This document shows positions 1-11,795 of a stretch of 64,000 nt of DNA, in pieces (position 1 is the first letter of the stretch; the number at the start of each line of letters is the position of its first letter). Source of the stretch: Scolanthus callimorphus (lineage: Eukaryota; Cnidaria; Anthozoa; Actiniaria; Edwardsiidae); the NCBI GenBank assembly GCA_033964015.1, contig JAWWUD010000096.1, positions 310,001 through 374,000 of the forward strand, read 5' to 3'. Under the pieces are notes generated by a model, which ran no database searches, was not told the DNA's origin, and saw only the letters and a program-made list of their open reading frames with translations. Made by a program: the position numbers and the translations under genes.

Positions 1-123
1 CCCCCACGAGGTAACGAGCTGGGAAACTCTCGGTTCGACAATGAATGAAATCAAGAATTTCGGACTAAAATTGCATGCACACTAACCACGAAATTTAAAC
101 GCTTATTTGTCCATAGAATAGCG

Positions 124-152
124 TTGACCGACTTTCTAGGAACCGGGCCCAG
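124..152 (+). mobile_element. Fragment of a GGGGCCGGTTCCT-type foldback element
   Basis: The segment with TTGACC, CTTTCTAGGAACCGGGCCC resembles one end of the complete copies at 14244-14370 and 34291-34428. Only one terminus is left here. Confidence 0.45.
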
Positions 153-189
153 ATCTCTATAAAAAGTCATTGAAGACACTTTATCTTAC

Positions 190-2912
190 CGCTTTGATGC
201 CCTTGTGTGCGCCATCAAACACCACAGTCTCGTGTAAGCAGATATCGAAAGAATATTGTTTTGATCTTGTCTTGGTCCAGATAAAAAGAGCTGAGTTGTG
301 AGGGTCTTGGTTCGGTCCCACGACAGATACAAACACTCTTGGTGCGGAGGGATATAGCTGTAGATAGAAGAGGAAAAGACGAATCAAGGTATTTAGTCTA
401 TTCAAACAAATAATAATGTTAAAATAAATGTGGCGAACATTTAGTGGTGAATGCGTTCCTTTACGTAGCTGAGTGTCTCTGGTCATAATAAATTCTGTTA
501 GGAAACACTTAGGTTTTGACCTACACGTTCCAAAGGGACGGACCATGAAATGAAATCTCGAAATTTTACAGAGGTTTGTATGTACAGTGTGGCCCTTAGC
601 CATATAAACGCCTGTAAAAAAATCAGGAGCGAAGTTACGAGCCCATGAATACGTAACAGGCTACAACCCCCACACTTGGCAATTTGACTACTACTCAGAG
701 AGATCTTCCCTTTCATCGGTACAATCCAATCAGACAAATACAAAATTACGTCGAATCGGTCTATAGATAGTAGGAAATGAGATTCTACAAATAGAACATT
801 AATTCTACTCATTGACATTGGCTGCAAACTTAGTAGCAGATTGAGCACTACTCATAGTAACGGACCCTTGCCATACCTTGGTAAGCCTGACGCTCTTGCA
901 GTTTGTCCCAACAGTGAACTCATCAAAGGACGCCTCCCCATGTTCTAGGTAACTATGGGAACCAAGCAATGCTAGCCAATGAATGTCCGCCGTTGTATCA
1001 TTATAATTCGTACCCACTTCCCTCAGACAAGCGATAAAGCCATTGGCTGTTATCCCAGTAGACCATAAAGCCGCAGGATTGTGCACCTGTTTTTAAATAA
1101 AGATTGTTTTTTGTAAGATTCAAGTGTTTGTACTGTTTGAGGGCTTTTTAACAAGTTTTGAAATTAATTCAAACTAATGCAGGGAACGGAGCACAGTGAG
1201 TATGGAGCAGGAGCTTATCAATAGGAGCACCCATCTACTCCACTAGGTCTAGTCATATGCACAGGGAGCCCATCAACAGGAGCATCCATCTACTCCAAGG
1301 TCTAGCCTAATGCACGAGGAGCCCGTGAACAGGAGCCTCAATCTACTCCACTAGGTCTAGCCCAGGGAGCCCATCAACAGGAGTCTCCATCTACTCCACT
1401 AGGTCTAGCCATATGTACAGGGAGCCCATCAACAGGAGCCTCCATCTACTCCACTATGTCTAGCCATATGTACAGGGAGCCCATCAACAGGAGTCTCCAT
1501 CTACTCCACTAGGTCTAGCCATATACACAGGGAGCTCATCAACAGGAGTCTTCATCTACTCCACTAGGTCTAGCCAAATGCACAGGGAGCTCATCAACAG
1601 GAGCCTCCATCTACTCCACTAGGTCTAGTCATATGCACAGGGAGCCCATCAACAGGAGTCTCCATCTACTCCACTAGGTCTAGCCATATGTACAGGGAGC
1701 CCATCAACAGGAGCACCCATCTACTCCACTAGGTCTAGTCATATGCACAGGGAGCCCATCAACAGGAGCATCCATCTACTCCACTAGGTCTAGTCATATG
1801 CACAGGGAGCCCATCAACAGGAGCATCCATCTACTCCAAGGTCTAGCCTAATGCACGAGGAGCCCATCAACAGGAGCCTCCATCTACTCCACTAGGTCTA
1901 GCCCAGGGAGCCCATCAACAGGAGCCTCCATCTACTCCACTAGGTCTAGCCATATGTACAGGGAGCCCATCAACAGGAGCATCCATCTACTCCACTAGGT
2001 CTAGCCATATGCACAGGGAGCCCATCAACAGGAGCCTCCATCTACTCCACTAGGTCTAGCCATATGTACAGGGAGCCCATCACAGGAGCATCCATCTACT
2101 CCACTAGGTCTAGCCATATGTACAGGGAGCCCATCAACAGGAGCCTCCATCTACTCCACTAGGTCTAGCCATATGTACAGGGAGCCCATCAACAGGAGCA
2201 TCCATCTACTCCACTAGGTCTAGCCATATGCACAGGGAGCCCATAAACAGTAGACTCCATCTACTCCACTAGGTCTAGTTATATGCACAGGGAGATCAAC
2301 AGGAGTCTCCATCTACTCCACTAGGTCTAGTCATATGCACAGGGAGATCAACAGGAGTCTCCATCTACTCCACTAGGTCTAGTCATATGCACAGGGAGAT
2401 CAACAGGAGTCTCCATCTACTCCACTAGGTCTAGTCATATGCACAGAGAGATCAACAGGAGTCTCCATCTACTCCACTAGGTCTAGTCATATGCACAGGG
2501 AGATCAACAGGAGTCTCCATCTACTCCACTAGGTCTAGTCATATGTACAGGGAGCCCATCAACAGGAGCCTCCATCTACTCCACTAGGTCTAGCCATATG
2601 CACAGGGAGCCCATCAACAGGAGCCTCCATCTACTCCACTAGGTCTAGCCTAATGTACGAGGAGCCCATCAACAGGAGTCTCCATCTACTTCACTAGGTC
2701 TAGGCACATGCACAGGAGTAGAAGATTCTGTTTTAGAAAGTAAACTTAAAAGGGAACAAAAATAACCTTTAAGAACTTGTCTCCGTGTGCCAGGGATAGC
2801 TGTACTCGGATACCCGTGGACTGCGGAAAGGAACTGGGGAAGACCACGTGATGGCATAGCTTTGAGTTAGTCGTGTGGTTCACAGAGAGTTTGCCATATC
2901 TGACCTCAAATC
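190..2912 (-). CDS. H-type lectin domain protein, left paralogue (partial, 3 exons)
   Basis: Three exons are read on the minus strand: 2912-2767 (146 bp), 1086-877 (210 bp) and 357-190 (168 bp), all with AG acceptors, GT donors and matching phases. The first encodes GFEVRYGKLSVNHTTNSK followed by a VVFPSSF strand; the second encodes NPAALWSTGITANGF and DIHWLALLG; the third encodes PRVFVSVVGPN, ALFIWTKTRS and FDICLHETVVFDGAH. A 'G-x-x ... F ... P-x-V ... GF ... W-x-A' pattern is typical of H-type lectin (Helix pomatia agglutinin-like) beta-sandwich domains, which bind GalNAc or galactose. The pieces make one full domain and the start of a second, so tandem domains are likely. Signal peptide and C-terminus lie outside what can be seen. 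The first intron is swollen by a minisatellite. The family call is from motif memory and moderately sure; that the exons are coding is very sure, because the inverted copy at 62.8-64 kb has identical exon lengths. Confidence 0.75.
1193..2715. repeat. Minisatellite, 55-bp unit, about 28 copies
   Basis: Tandem copies of a unit containing CTACTCCACTAGGTCTAG and GGGAGCCCATCAACAGGAG repeat every 55 bp (for example unit starts at 1391, 1446, 1501). Some units near 2280-2530 are shorter because GGGAGATCAACAGG replaces GGGAGCCCATCAACAGG. The array sits wholly inside the intron between lectin exons 1 and 2 of the left copy and expands it to about 1.7 kb. Confidence 0.95.
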
Positions 2913-3079
2913 CTGTAAAATAATAAAATAAAATAGCTAGAAATTCACTCACAAGAGCTGCCCCCGCCTTTTAGTATGGTTTCCGAGCTTACACTACAGC
3001 CTGCTCAGTAACCACAGCCTGCTCAGTAACCAGTTTCGCTTTTAAGTATACCAATTGTTTTTAACACCAAATGTCCATG

Positions 3080-4260
3080 TGTACTGTCTTTCATCCTAAT
3101 ATTTTGATTTGTGTCTGAGTTCACTTTTTATTGTCACAGAAAGATAATTACTTTTGAGAAACCACTCAACAACTTTCCCTGCTGTGTTAGTCGACAGAGT
3201 CAGATAATTCTACAAATGTCGACACAACATAGAGAATATAGTTTTTAGTACGCTAGAAATAGTTCTCACTGTCATTAGAGCTGCCCCCGTCTTTTAGAAC
3301 GGTTTGAATTGTTTTTTTTTTTGTTGTTGTAATAATTGATTTGCGTTAATAATTGATTGGTAAATAAACGTCACTTTAAAACCCTTTGTGGAGGTTATCA
3401 ATCATTCTCGGCCTTTTGTCTTTGTGAAGTTCAGCCAATCATTTGTTAACAATTGCAGAGATGCTTTGTGAACTTTTCAGCAATTGCCAAGACCTATTTT
3501 GCGGCCCGTGCTCCCACGAATCGACTTAGATTTTTTCTGGTATCCTTTATTTACTCTATTTACACGGGGGATTCTAAAATGGTCTAAAATGCCTCCTCCG
3601 CGTTTGGCCGTCTGCAGCTGAGGCCAAAACCCTGCGGGGGCAAATACTTCTTCAGGTATTGTGAATACAAATTAGCCTGTTATCACTGTATATATTATCT
3701 GAAATATGAACCTTATGAATTACTTAGAAAGACTGCTAAAAATAATATGTACATATATATAAACAGACAAGCAATGAAAATACAGATCATTGAGGTCTCA
3801 TCTCGTTTGCTGAGAAATATAATGATATCGAGGCGCGTTCCCTTTCTCTCAGCAGACACACCAGTGTATCTGAGTTCACTTTCGGCGTCACGCGCTCGAT
3901 CTTTAACAATCTTTCGATTCAAAACCTGCCACTTCCCCTCGGCCCCACCTCGACTGTGTGTTTTGGCGGCAACTTTTCCCCACCTAATAATTTTTCAATA
4001 ATTAATTTGAGTTATATTGGTAAATAAACGTCAAACCCTTTGTGAGGCTAAACCAATAAAATTGCGACCATTTGAGTAATCCAGCCAATTATTCTCGGAC
4101 TTTTTAAATTTCAGCCAATCATGTGTTAGCGAATTGTAATATTACTCAAAGATGCTTTGTGGACTTTTCACTCAATTACCCAGACCTATACTTTGTGGCC
4201 CATGTGCTTCCACGAATCGATCTGCGGAGCAAGAGTTTCCGTGGAGTTTTAGGGTCAGAG
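3080..4260. repeat. Local direct duplication inside the left arm
   Basis: About 3,080-3,540 and about 3,870-4,230 share a run of landmarks in the same order: CTGAGTTCACTTT, GGTAAATAAACGTCA, an ATTCTCGG motif, AGCCAATCAT and CCCACGAATCGA or CCACGAATCGA. The right arm shows one full copy plus a partial one (61,325-61,850 and near 61,980). No gene is seen in 2,913-7,040; the open frames there show no recognisable domain. Confidence 0.6.
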
Positions 4261-7039
4261 AAACGACGTACGGGAGTATGTCTGCATATGTCAAATGAAA
4301 ATAGGATTAACATAAGCACAAGCATAAAGTATTTATATAGGATATACGCCTTTGCTTATGCTGTGCTTATGCCCAGTAAAAACAGAACTAAGTGGACTTT
4401 GGATGAGCTAGCTGTATAGAACACATATTTTTGCAGGTTAAGCAAGCAGGTTTCACAATAACAAAATGTTTATCAAACTAACAGCGTATGTCTGCACTAG
4501 GGCTAAAACATGTACTTTGATCAGGAATTCTGCAAACTTTGTTCAATCATATCTAAAATTCATATTCTTCAAATTTCTTGAAAATTTGGAATTATGTTTT
4601 TGGTCATAGAAACTCTTTGTATACGGAATCTTGAGCTTATATATTTAAATGTGGCGAAGTTAGACATTTCATTTTTGGTCATTTCCGCTCTGTCGTCCAG
4701 GCCTTAAGAACTGACCTGCGCGGCCGCTTAGACATTAGAGTATTCAAGACTCAACATGTTTCGAAACGTATCTCGTGCATTTGCGCGCACCTCCTGTGAA
4801 ACTACGAATACGTTGTTTGCCTTCTATAATGTCTGTGGTGACATTTTGTGCCAACTTGATATCCTATGCGTCATGCTGAATCTTTGACCAGCTTTAAATC
4901 ACTGCTCACGGTAACACAATGTAATTTTATTTCATCATATATTATCTATATTATCTATTATATATATACATTATAATTGAAATGTATTAATATAGTCTTT
5001 CAGAACTCGCGCTACCCTCGTGCCGTTTTAAAGAACAAGTGTATCTTGGCGAGGAAAAACAGACTCTCATAAAAAATGCCCTCCAGTGATGGGTCTGGCG
5101 GGCAGTCACTATGTTCAAAAGAAAACCCCTTTGTAAGCAAGCCATGAGTTCGACGTTACAAGCATTAGTGACTTCGACGTAAGTAAGCGTGAGTTCGACG
5201 TTACATGCAAATTAATACCAATAATTTCTCGCCATTTGCGGTGCGCAGTTACACACGCATGAATAATAAAACCTTCAAGCTTCGTTTACCAAAGGTGGGA
5301 TATTCATCTTCACTTTCTCTGAGGCTTGATGAAATGCATTCATCAAATTCGGGTGCGCTTCGCGCGCAACGAAAGAGAAATGCGTTTCTCTCTATCTGTA
5401 AAACTTAAACTTTTTTTTCTTGAATAATTTTTTAGTTTTAGATAAAATTTGCCAAAAAATTGTCAACAGCTCAAACTGATAACAATTAAAAATATATCCA
5501 ATTTCAAAAAATTTCACGGTCAAGTAACATGACCTGCACCAAGCGCCTATTGCGCACGCGCCAATCGACATTGGCAAGCGCGCTTGATGAAAGATCGCAA
5601 TGCATTTCAATAAACCATTATTTTAAAAAGTCCCAAGATTGATTTTATCCGCCGCAGTGTTATTTTATCCGCCGCTTTCTCTGAGGCTTGATGAAATGCA
5701 TTTATCAAAATTCGTGCGCACTTTGCGCGCAACGAAAGAGACATGCGTTCCTCTCTATCTGTAAATTTTCTTAAACTAAAATGGGGGCGGGGGATCACGA
5801 AAACGTTAAGGCAGCTCTGAGGGGCCGGGATCGCGTTAATCACAGCATTTTGACCGTGTATTACCCAAAATCCTCTCAACCCCCAGACGATAAATAATGA
5901 TGACCGGTCCCTTAGATCAGAACATTCAATGACTGAATGTGAACGCATTATAAGGAGTTGAATTTGAAATATGATGGATGACGACACATCGGGATTTTAA
6001 ATCGTCGAATTGGAAAAGTTAATCGAACTTTTACATCTCGCAGTTAGTTTAAAATAACATTATTTTATATGATTTGGCCGGCAAAGGAAGGCGTTTCAAA
6101 TTGCTTCGTTCTACAAAAACTGCATCTAGGACAACTGCTATCATTATCTCGTACTTCTTATAGATAATGAATGTTCTGATCTACGTTTTTCAAACTTGAA
6201 ATATCATATGACTGAGAAAGAAGTAAATCAGTGGGGATCGGATCACCGAAATGTGCTACTTTTACGACGCAACAGGTGGTCAGAATAGATACGCGCGCAA
6301 AAAGGCAACTTATTTTCACTTACCGTAAATACCGGACGCTAAGAGTAGCAACTGAAAATTAAAGTCTGTACGCGGAAAGCGTAGTGCTCCATTGTGAGTA
6401 TGAAGCTCACCGCCCACTGAAGTCTGGGACTTTGTTCTGGGTGTTTAAGATATAACACTTCGGCACTCCCCAATAATTTGATATCCTACAGATTCGTTTT
6501 CTTATTGGACAATTCGACTGTCAATTTCTATAAAAGGCAGAATAAAAACCTGAGCTATGCTGAAGCGAGATCGAGGTCCATCATAGCGCATTGGTGACAA
6601 GGAAGTAAAACGGTCATTAAGGTGACAAGGAAGTAAAAGCGGTCATTTAAAGTAGCTCTTTCCCCTAGACCTCGCTCCTAACCTCCTCCCCCTCGCGGAG
6701 TTTATTAGACATCATGCTGACCGGAGAGGACTATTTCTTACGCGCTAGCCGTAAATTATCTCTCAGCAGAAACCCATCACGAAATACGCCAAAACAGCCT
6801 GATATTCAGGTTAGTACACATGCTAGTTTTGCGAAGGTATAAAAACACAAGATAGCAAAAGGGAAGTGGCGCGAAGACGGATTTATCTTCGCCATAAAAC
6901 AATATTTAGAAAATATATTTAAAATAGTTTCAACGTGGGAAAATGAAATTTATATCTTCAAGCCGCAGTGTAACTTTCTTTTCGTTCTATGGACAAGACT
7001 CACGTCCTGCAACTTTATAATAATTCGTAACAAAAAATT

Positions 7040-8260
7040 TAATTGAACAACTCACTTGGGCAAGAAGATGCTTTCTCTGTGAAACCCTCTTTTCCTCTTA
7101 AATCTCCTCGACTTCCACGATGTTATATTCCAGGGGGGGGGGGGGGGGGGGGGGCGTCTGACAAATGTCGTCGAAATTCTTATAAGAAGGGCATCTACCG
7201 TCACTTCCAAATAAGTTCAATACTTCCAAAAATGGTTTTGGCCATAAGCGTTTTTCAACTACGACATTTCTGATGCTTTTTTTTTAGAATATTTTGCATT
7301 TTCTCTCCTTATTTTGTCTCATATTTTTTTAACGAGGGAAATACGGCTGAAATTCAGGCTGCCAACAAGTGTGATTTGCTTGATATACTAGAACGACCGC
7401 TAACAGGTACCTATCTGGAAAAAAATGCAAGTTTTCGAATTTTCGAATTTTCATCCCTTAAAAGATAACAACAAGCACCCCCGCCCAAAAATAGGGGGGT
7501 CTCCCCGGGGGGCTGTGTTGATGTTTTTTCCGCAATGTTCTTGCTCTCTTGAGTGATCTACCACCGAGTCAAAAGTCTTTAGACAAGAATATAACTTACT
7601 TTTGAGCATCAAAAGTCAAGTGGCAGAGTGAAGTTTCAATGCAGACGAAGTGTTGAAGAACAACAAACTGCAACATAAGTTACATTAGCGGGAAAAGAGT
7701 GTGCGTGCACATCCGGGACATTCGTTGTACATAGTTTTTTTTCAGAATTTCATCACAGGTGACCCAAATATCTCTAGACAAAGTTTGTAAAGCGTAGCAG
7801 CCATTATACACTTAGAGATTCTGAAAAAAAAGCTCTTTGTTCCAGTGCCTCGTACAAATTATTTGAAAAACAGTTTTCATTATAGTGGGGCTGCCCTTGG
7901 AACAGTTTGCCCACCATGCTTTGACAACCAGAATCTCTAAGCAGTTTTAAATCTGGCTGCAATAAGTCATTTCACTTAATAGATGCATTTAGAAAACATG
8001 GTATTCATGGAAAGCAGGCAGTTCTTGCTGTTAATGCTGAATGGTCATAATCTTGAGACTTGTTGTAAACCTCTGATTCTAAAGAAACCTTTTGTTGTGT
8101 TACAGGAAGCAGAACCTTATGTAAAGGGACAATTTGGAATGGTTTGCTGCTCCGCTAGACAGTTCGGGAAGTCATGGCTGTCATGAATCATAGCCTGACC
8201 ATCAACTTGCTGATTTTCCTGAGAAAGACGGTATTCAGTTTCAGTACAGGGATGTTTATG
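7040..8260. other. No gene seen; G-run and simple sequence
   Basis: This 1.2 kb holds a run of more than 20 G near 7132-7153 and short G- and C-rich stretches near 7475-7515. Short open frames here (for example 7043-7273 and 7983-8186) have no recognisable domain, and the first runs through the G-run as polyglycine. Confidence 0.5.
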
Positions 8261-8481
8261 ACCTTAGATAGATAGATTAATAGATAACTTTATTGATGTG
8301 TCAGTAACTGTCTAGTGTTGGACACAGGTCCTCCACCATCATCCAGACCCCAGGCGACATCTCTCTGCCATATCTGGCGCTTAAAAGCAGCCAGGGAGGG
8401 GGCACTCCTTCAGATGGTGTTAGCTTTGCCCAGAGTCTATTAGGGCCAAGTTATCTTAAGTTATCTTAAGGAGTGGCTTCC

Positions 8482-8940
8482 CATATGAGGGGTAGCGATG
8501 GGTAAATCAGAGACTTGCCGAGACGCTGAGACCCGCGTCTCAGAATCCGAGCCCGAGAGTTTTGACAAATTTCAAAATCTGAGTCCGAGCCTTTTCGCCT
8601 CGTCTCCCGGGATAAATCCAGACGACTGCCATACATTGTATTTCTCCCAAGAGAATTGCAAAAATTTCGTCATTTCAAGGCAGTCTTCAATTTGTTTTAG
8701 GTCCTGGGGTTGACATCCCTGCATCTGACGGTATTGTGCTTTGCTTACAAGTCCGAATATAATAAATAAAAATCAGAGACTCCGAGACCGCGGTAGAAAA
8801 TGATCCGAGACTCCGAGACGGCCAAAATTCTGTGAAAAACGAGACTCTGAGACATGCCAAAAAACGCCAAGATTCCGATATTTTACGATATTTACCGAGA
8901 CTTTCGAAATTTTAAGGTACCCATCGCTACCCCTCATATG
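8482..8940. mobile_element. Foldback/MITE with 23-bp perfect inverted ends
   Basis: CATATGAGGGGTAGCGATGG at 8482 returns as its exact reverse complement ending at 8940; the match covers 23 bp. The interior is rich in CGAGAC/CCGAGACTC repeats. Removing it restores the host LINE reading HTTTYGK, which fixes the insertion at a CATATG (or TA) target duplicated on both sides. It encodes no protein. Confidence 0.85.
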
Positions 8941-9174
8941 TAGTGGTGTGAATTCTAGGCAGAGAGAAGTCAGCCTGTCTTAGATTGTGCATCCAGTTGT
9001 GCTTCAGGAAGATGCCAGTGACGCCTGCAGGACAAGTGTTGTGCTTTACTTTGTACATTAGGATGCAGATGTCCTGCAGGCGCCTGTTGAGCAGGGTGGG
9101 AGCTCAGCCCTTTCAGTAGGAATTAATAGCTTGCCTGCTTGTCTTTAAAAACCGCCCTCACCCTCTTTCTTGTA

Positions 9175-9367
9175 CACAGGAAAAAATTGCGTAAAACATT
9201 AATGGTTTTGGTAGCGTTTTTCCATTAATGTACTATAACATTAATGGCAAAGTGTGGTCTTCCATTAACATCATTAATGGAAAGTGTGGTCTTCCCATTA
9301 ACATTTTTCACACATAATGGAAACACGCTACCAAAACCATTAATGTGTTAAGCAATTTTTCCCTGTG
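9175..9367. mobile_element. Foldback/MITE inserted in LINE remnant
   Basis: The ends CACAGGAAAAAATTGC and GCAATTTTTCCCTGTG are near-perfect inverted copies, followed inward by ACATTAATGGTTTTGGTAGC and its complement. The interior repeats ATTAATGG and AAGTGTGGTCTTCC. It is about 193 bp, without coding capacity. Confidence 0.8.
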
Positions 9368-9675
9368 CTATGCGCTCCAGCTTATGTGTATCACTTGCCT
9401 GGCAAAAATGCCAGACAAGATGACAGTAAGTAGGTGTGGGAGGACCGCAGCTTTATATGTTGCAATTTTGTGGTAGTAGGGATGAGATTTCTGAGACGCA
9501 TCAGCACCCCCACCCTTTGGTTAGCTCTCTTACAAATGGTGCTAATGTGCTCAATTGAAGTTGAGGTTTGCGTCAATGTTTATACCTAGAAGTCTAAGTG
9601 CGCTGACCTCATTGATTTTCTGCCCGTGAACAAAAATGGCACCATTAGTATCGTTAGTGTTTTTGGTACCAATAT

Positions 9676-11165
9676 CCGGTCTAGTCAATCGTTAAAAATC
9701 GATACCGATAAAAATCGATAAAAATCACCGATTTTTATCGATTGTTTCCGTGAAATCGTTAAAAATCAGTAGCCAAATAAGTGTGCGGAAATCGTTAATA
9801 TCGATTTTCCGGATTTATCGATTTCTAAAGGAAACTAAGGAAACGTTATTTTATCAATTGGGAAGAGTAAAAGGCAGAAGAGAGAATATTCTTCTCACTC
9901 TTGAAGAGTTAATAACAGAGATTGCGCATAGTGAAACGAAAGCAGGACTATAACGTTGAGATCACGATTTTATTATGACTTCAAAAGAATATGAAATATA
10001 TTGTATGCCATGGAACTACATGATAATAATAAGCAGGTCCTAAACATTATTGATAACAAACCATAACTGATTAAACATTGGAAAATTATGTAACGACTGA
10101 TCAAATGAGGACAGTCGCAGTGTTCAAAATCAACGTAGTTGAGTGTGCCAACTTTTCCCAGCGTAGTCAATCGTTAAAAATCGATACCGATTTGCCAATC
10201 GATAAATCGTTACCAATCGTTATTGGCTGATTGATTTTATCGATTGGTTTTAAAAATCGTTAAAAATCGATCGCACTTTAAGAAAAGTTATCGATTTTTA
10301 TCGATTTATTACCTATATGCCTCGATATGCCTCGGGGGCAGGAAAACTGTATCCGCATTCCCGATTTACGATATATAAAGAAGCCATTGGAAATATCATT
10401 ATATCGTTATTTTTTTAGTTATAACTTTTCCAAGCAAAGACTGATTGTATTGCATTAGTCATTGTATTGCTAGCAAAAATGAACGAGGCGATCGACTTCC
10501 GGTTCGTAAAAAGTTTGTAGAAAAGTGCCATATAATAAACAACTTACTAACCTCGACCGTTCGGGCATTACGTGAAATATCAAACCTCGGTTTTGGCGTA
10601 TCAACCTCGCTATCGCTCGGTCGATACGCCAAAACCTCAGTTTGATATTTCACGATTTCCGCACACTTATTTCGGCTACCGATTTCTAACGATTTCACAG
10701 AACAATCGATAAAATCGGTGATTTTTATCGATTTTTATCGGTATCGATTTTTAACGATTGACTACGCCGGGCCTTTTGTATTCATCCACACAACTATCAT
10801 TAAAGGTAATTCACAATAACTGCAACTTATTTACAATCCGCTTAATTACACTGCTGTAGAAGACTTTCGTATTGGCACTCTCCTGCTAGCAGTCCCAACT
10901 GCGACGAGAAATCAGTCCGCTGAAGGCACGATGAATGGTGCTGAAGGCACGGATACAGTTTTCCTGCCCCCGAGGCATATCGTAAAATCGGGGTTCCAGT
11001 GTATGTTATCGTAATAAATCGATAAAAATCGATAACTTTTCTTAAAGTGCGATCGATTTTTAACGATTTTTAAAACCAATCGATAAAAATCATCAGGCAA
11101 TAACGATTGGTAACGATTTATCGATTGGTAAATCGGTATCGATTTTTAACGATTGACTAGACCGG
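9676..11165. mobile_element. AATCGAT-rich inverted-end element (outer copy)
   Basis: The left end CCGGTCTAGTCAATCG and right end CGATTGACTAGACCGG are inverted copies, followed by arrays of AAAAATCGAT. The two ends carry different subterminal sequence: the left has GTAGCCAAATAAGTGTGCGG, the right has CTGCCCCCGAGGCATATCG and TTAAAGTGCGATCG. It is interrupted by an inner copy of the same family (10162-10766). No transposase is seen, so it is probably non-autonomous. Confidence 0.8.
10162..10766. mobile_element. AATCGAT-rich element, inner copy in opposite orientation
   Basis: It starts with CGTAGTCAATCG and ends with CGATTGACTACG. Its left subterminal part (CCTCGGGGGCAGGAAAACTG) matches the reverse complement of the outer copy's right side, and its right part (CACTTATTTCGGCTACC) matches the reverse complement of the outer left side. 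So a whole element sits inside the outer one, flipped. It also contains its own palindrome at about 10571-10653 around CCTCGCTATCGCTCGG. Confidence 0.75.
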
Positions 11166-11795
11166 GCAATATTCATGACTTGGTATTTCTTGTTGCCGGC
11201 CAAGAGGTTTGAGCCATACCATTGTCATGGAGATCTCTTGTAATGTTTCGTTAGTTTTATGTATCAGTCAATTCCAGCGGTGACCATGCCCACCCTCAAC
11301 AAAATTATTTAAAATTCTCACCTTTTCTTTGGAGTTTTTTGTCGCAGTTTCCACTAGCTGTCCGCCATTTTGGACTGTAAGCAGTCCGCTGACTGGTCCA
11401 GATCGCAGACGCAATGGAAAAGCAAGGGCTTTAGGACTATAAAGAGTAATGTGTGTAGTCACAAATGACATTTGAGCAGCTAACTTCAGTCTATCATCCT
11501 GAAAATGTCTTGGAATCTCCTTGTTTTCTAATTGAATGCTAAATTTCAAAGCTGATGACATTATTCCTTCCGACAAACTGCAAGTATTCATTTTGAGTAT
11601 TCATTTTCACTGTTCCAATTCTTATGCTAGCTTGTTCCTGAAAACCAGAAAGGAATAAATTCGCCACTTTTTCTGCTAATGTCTTTTTGATAAATACGCA
11701 TTTGGTGGGGCCGGTCTTATATTTGACAGGGGGAGGGGAAGGGCAAGAGCGAGCCTCGACCTGGTGTCAGTTCTCCAGCAACAAGACGGTGAGTG
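11166..11795. other. Region upstream of the MS4A-like gene; nothing recognised
   Basis: No repeat pair or domain was recognised. The last 100 bases before the ATG at 11796 should hold the 5' UTR. A donor-like GTGAGT lies 6 bases upstream of the ATG, so a leader intron or an alternative start cannot be excluded. Confidence 0.35.

Larger units (their letters stand above)
1..7000. repeat. Left arm of a large inverted duplication
   Basis: This arm reads as the reverse complement of about 57,700-64,000. Matched landmarks: 190-357 with 63799-63966; 877-1086 with 63228-63437; 2767-2912 with 62775-62920; 3870-4010 with 61700-61845; 4745-4785 with 59240-59285; 5085-5200 with 58850-58915; 6361-6560 with 58160-58340; 6840-6880 with 57850-57890. 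Order is kept throughout. Exons are almost identical while the rest carries many substitutions and indels. The inner edge fades near 6,980-7,030; the outer edge is beyond the window. Confidence 0.85.
8262..9660 (-). pseudogene. Non-LTR retrotransposon 3' remnant (LINE), split by two foldback elements
   Basis: On the minus strand, translated pieces in several frames line up with the C-terminal region of LINE reverse transcriptases: HISTICKRANQRVGVLMRL (about 9550-9480), then after a frameshift YKAAVLPHLTYCHLVWHFC (about 9450-9390) and DTHKLERI, then LLNRRLQDICILMYKVKHN and LRQADFSLPR (about 9090-8960), then YGKPLLK and NRLWAKL (about 8485-8420). The element ends in a TCTA/ATCT simple tail near 8266-8290. 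Frameshifts and stops make it dead. Two foldback elements (8482-8940, 9175-9367) interrupt the reading. Confidence 0.75.

Noticed and set aside
1193..2715. CRISPR-like array
   Set aside because: The 55-bp units are continuous without unique spacers, and the context is a eukaryotic intron.
3407..3440. TCTCGGCCTTTTG resembling the start of U2 snRNA
   Set aside because: Similarity stops after about 13 bases; the rest of U2 is absent.
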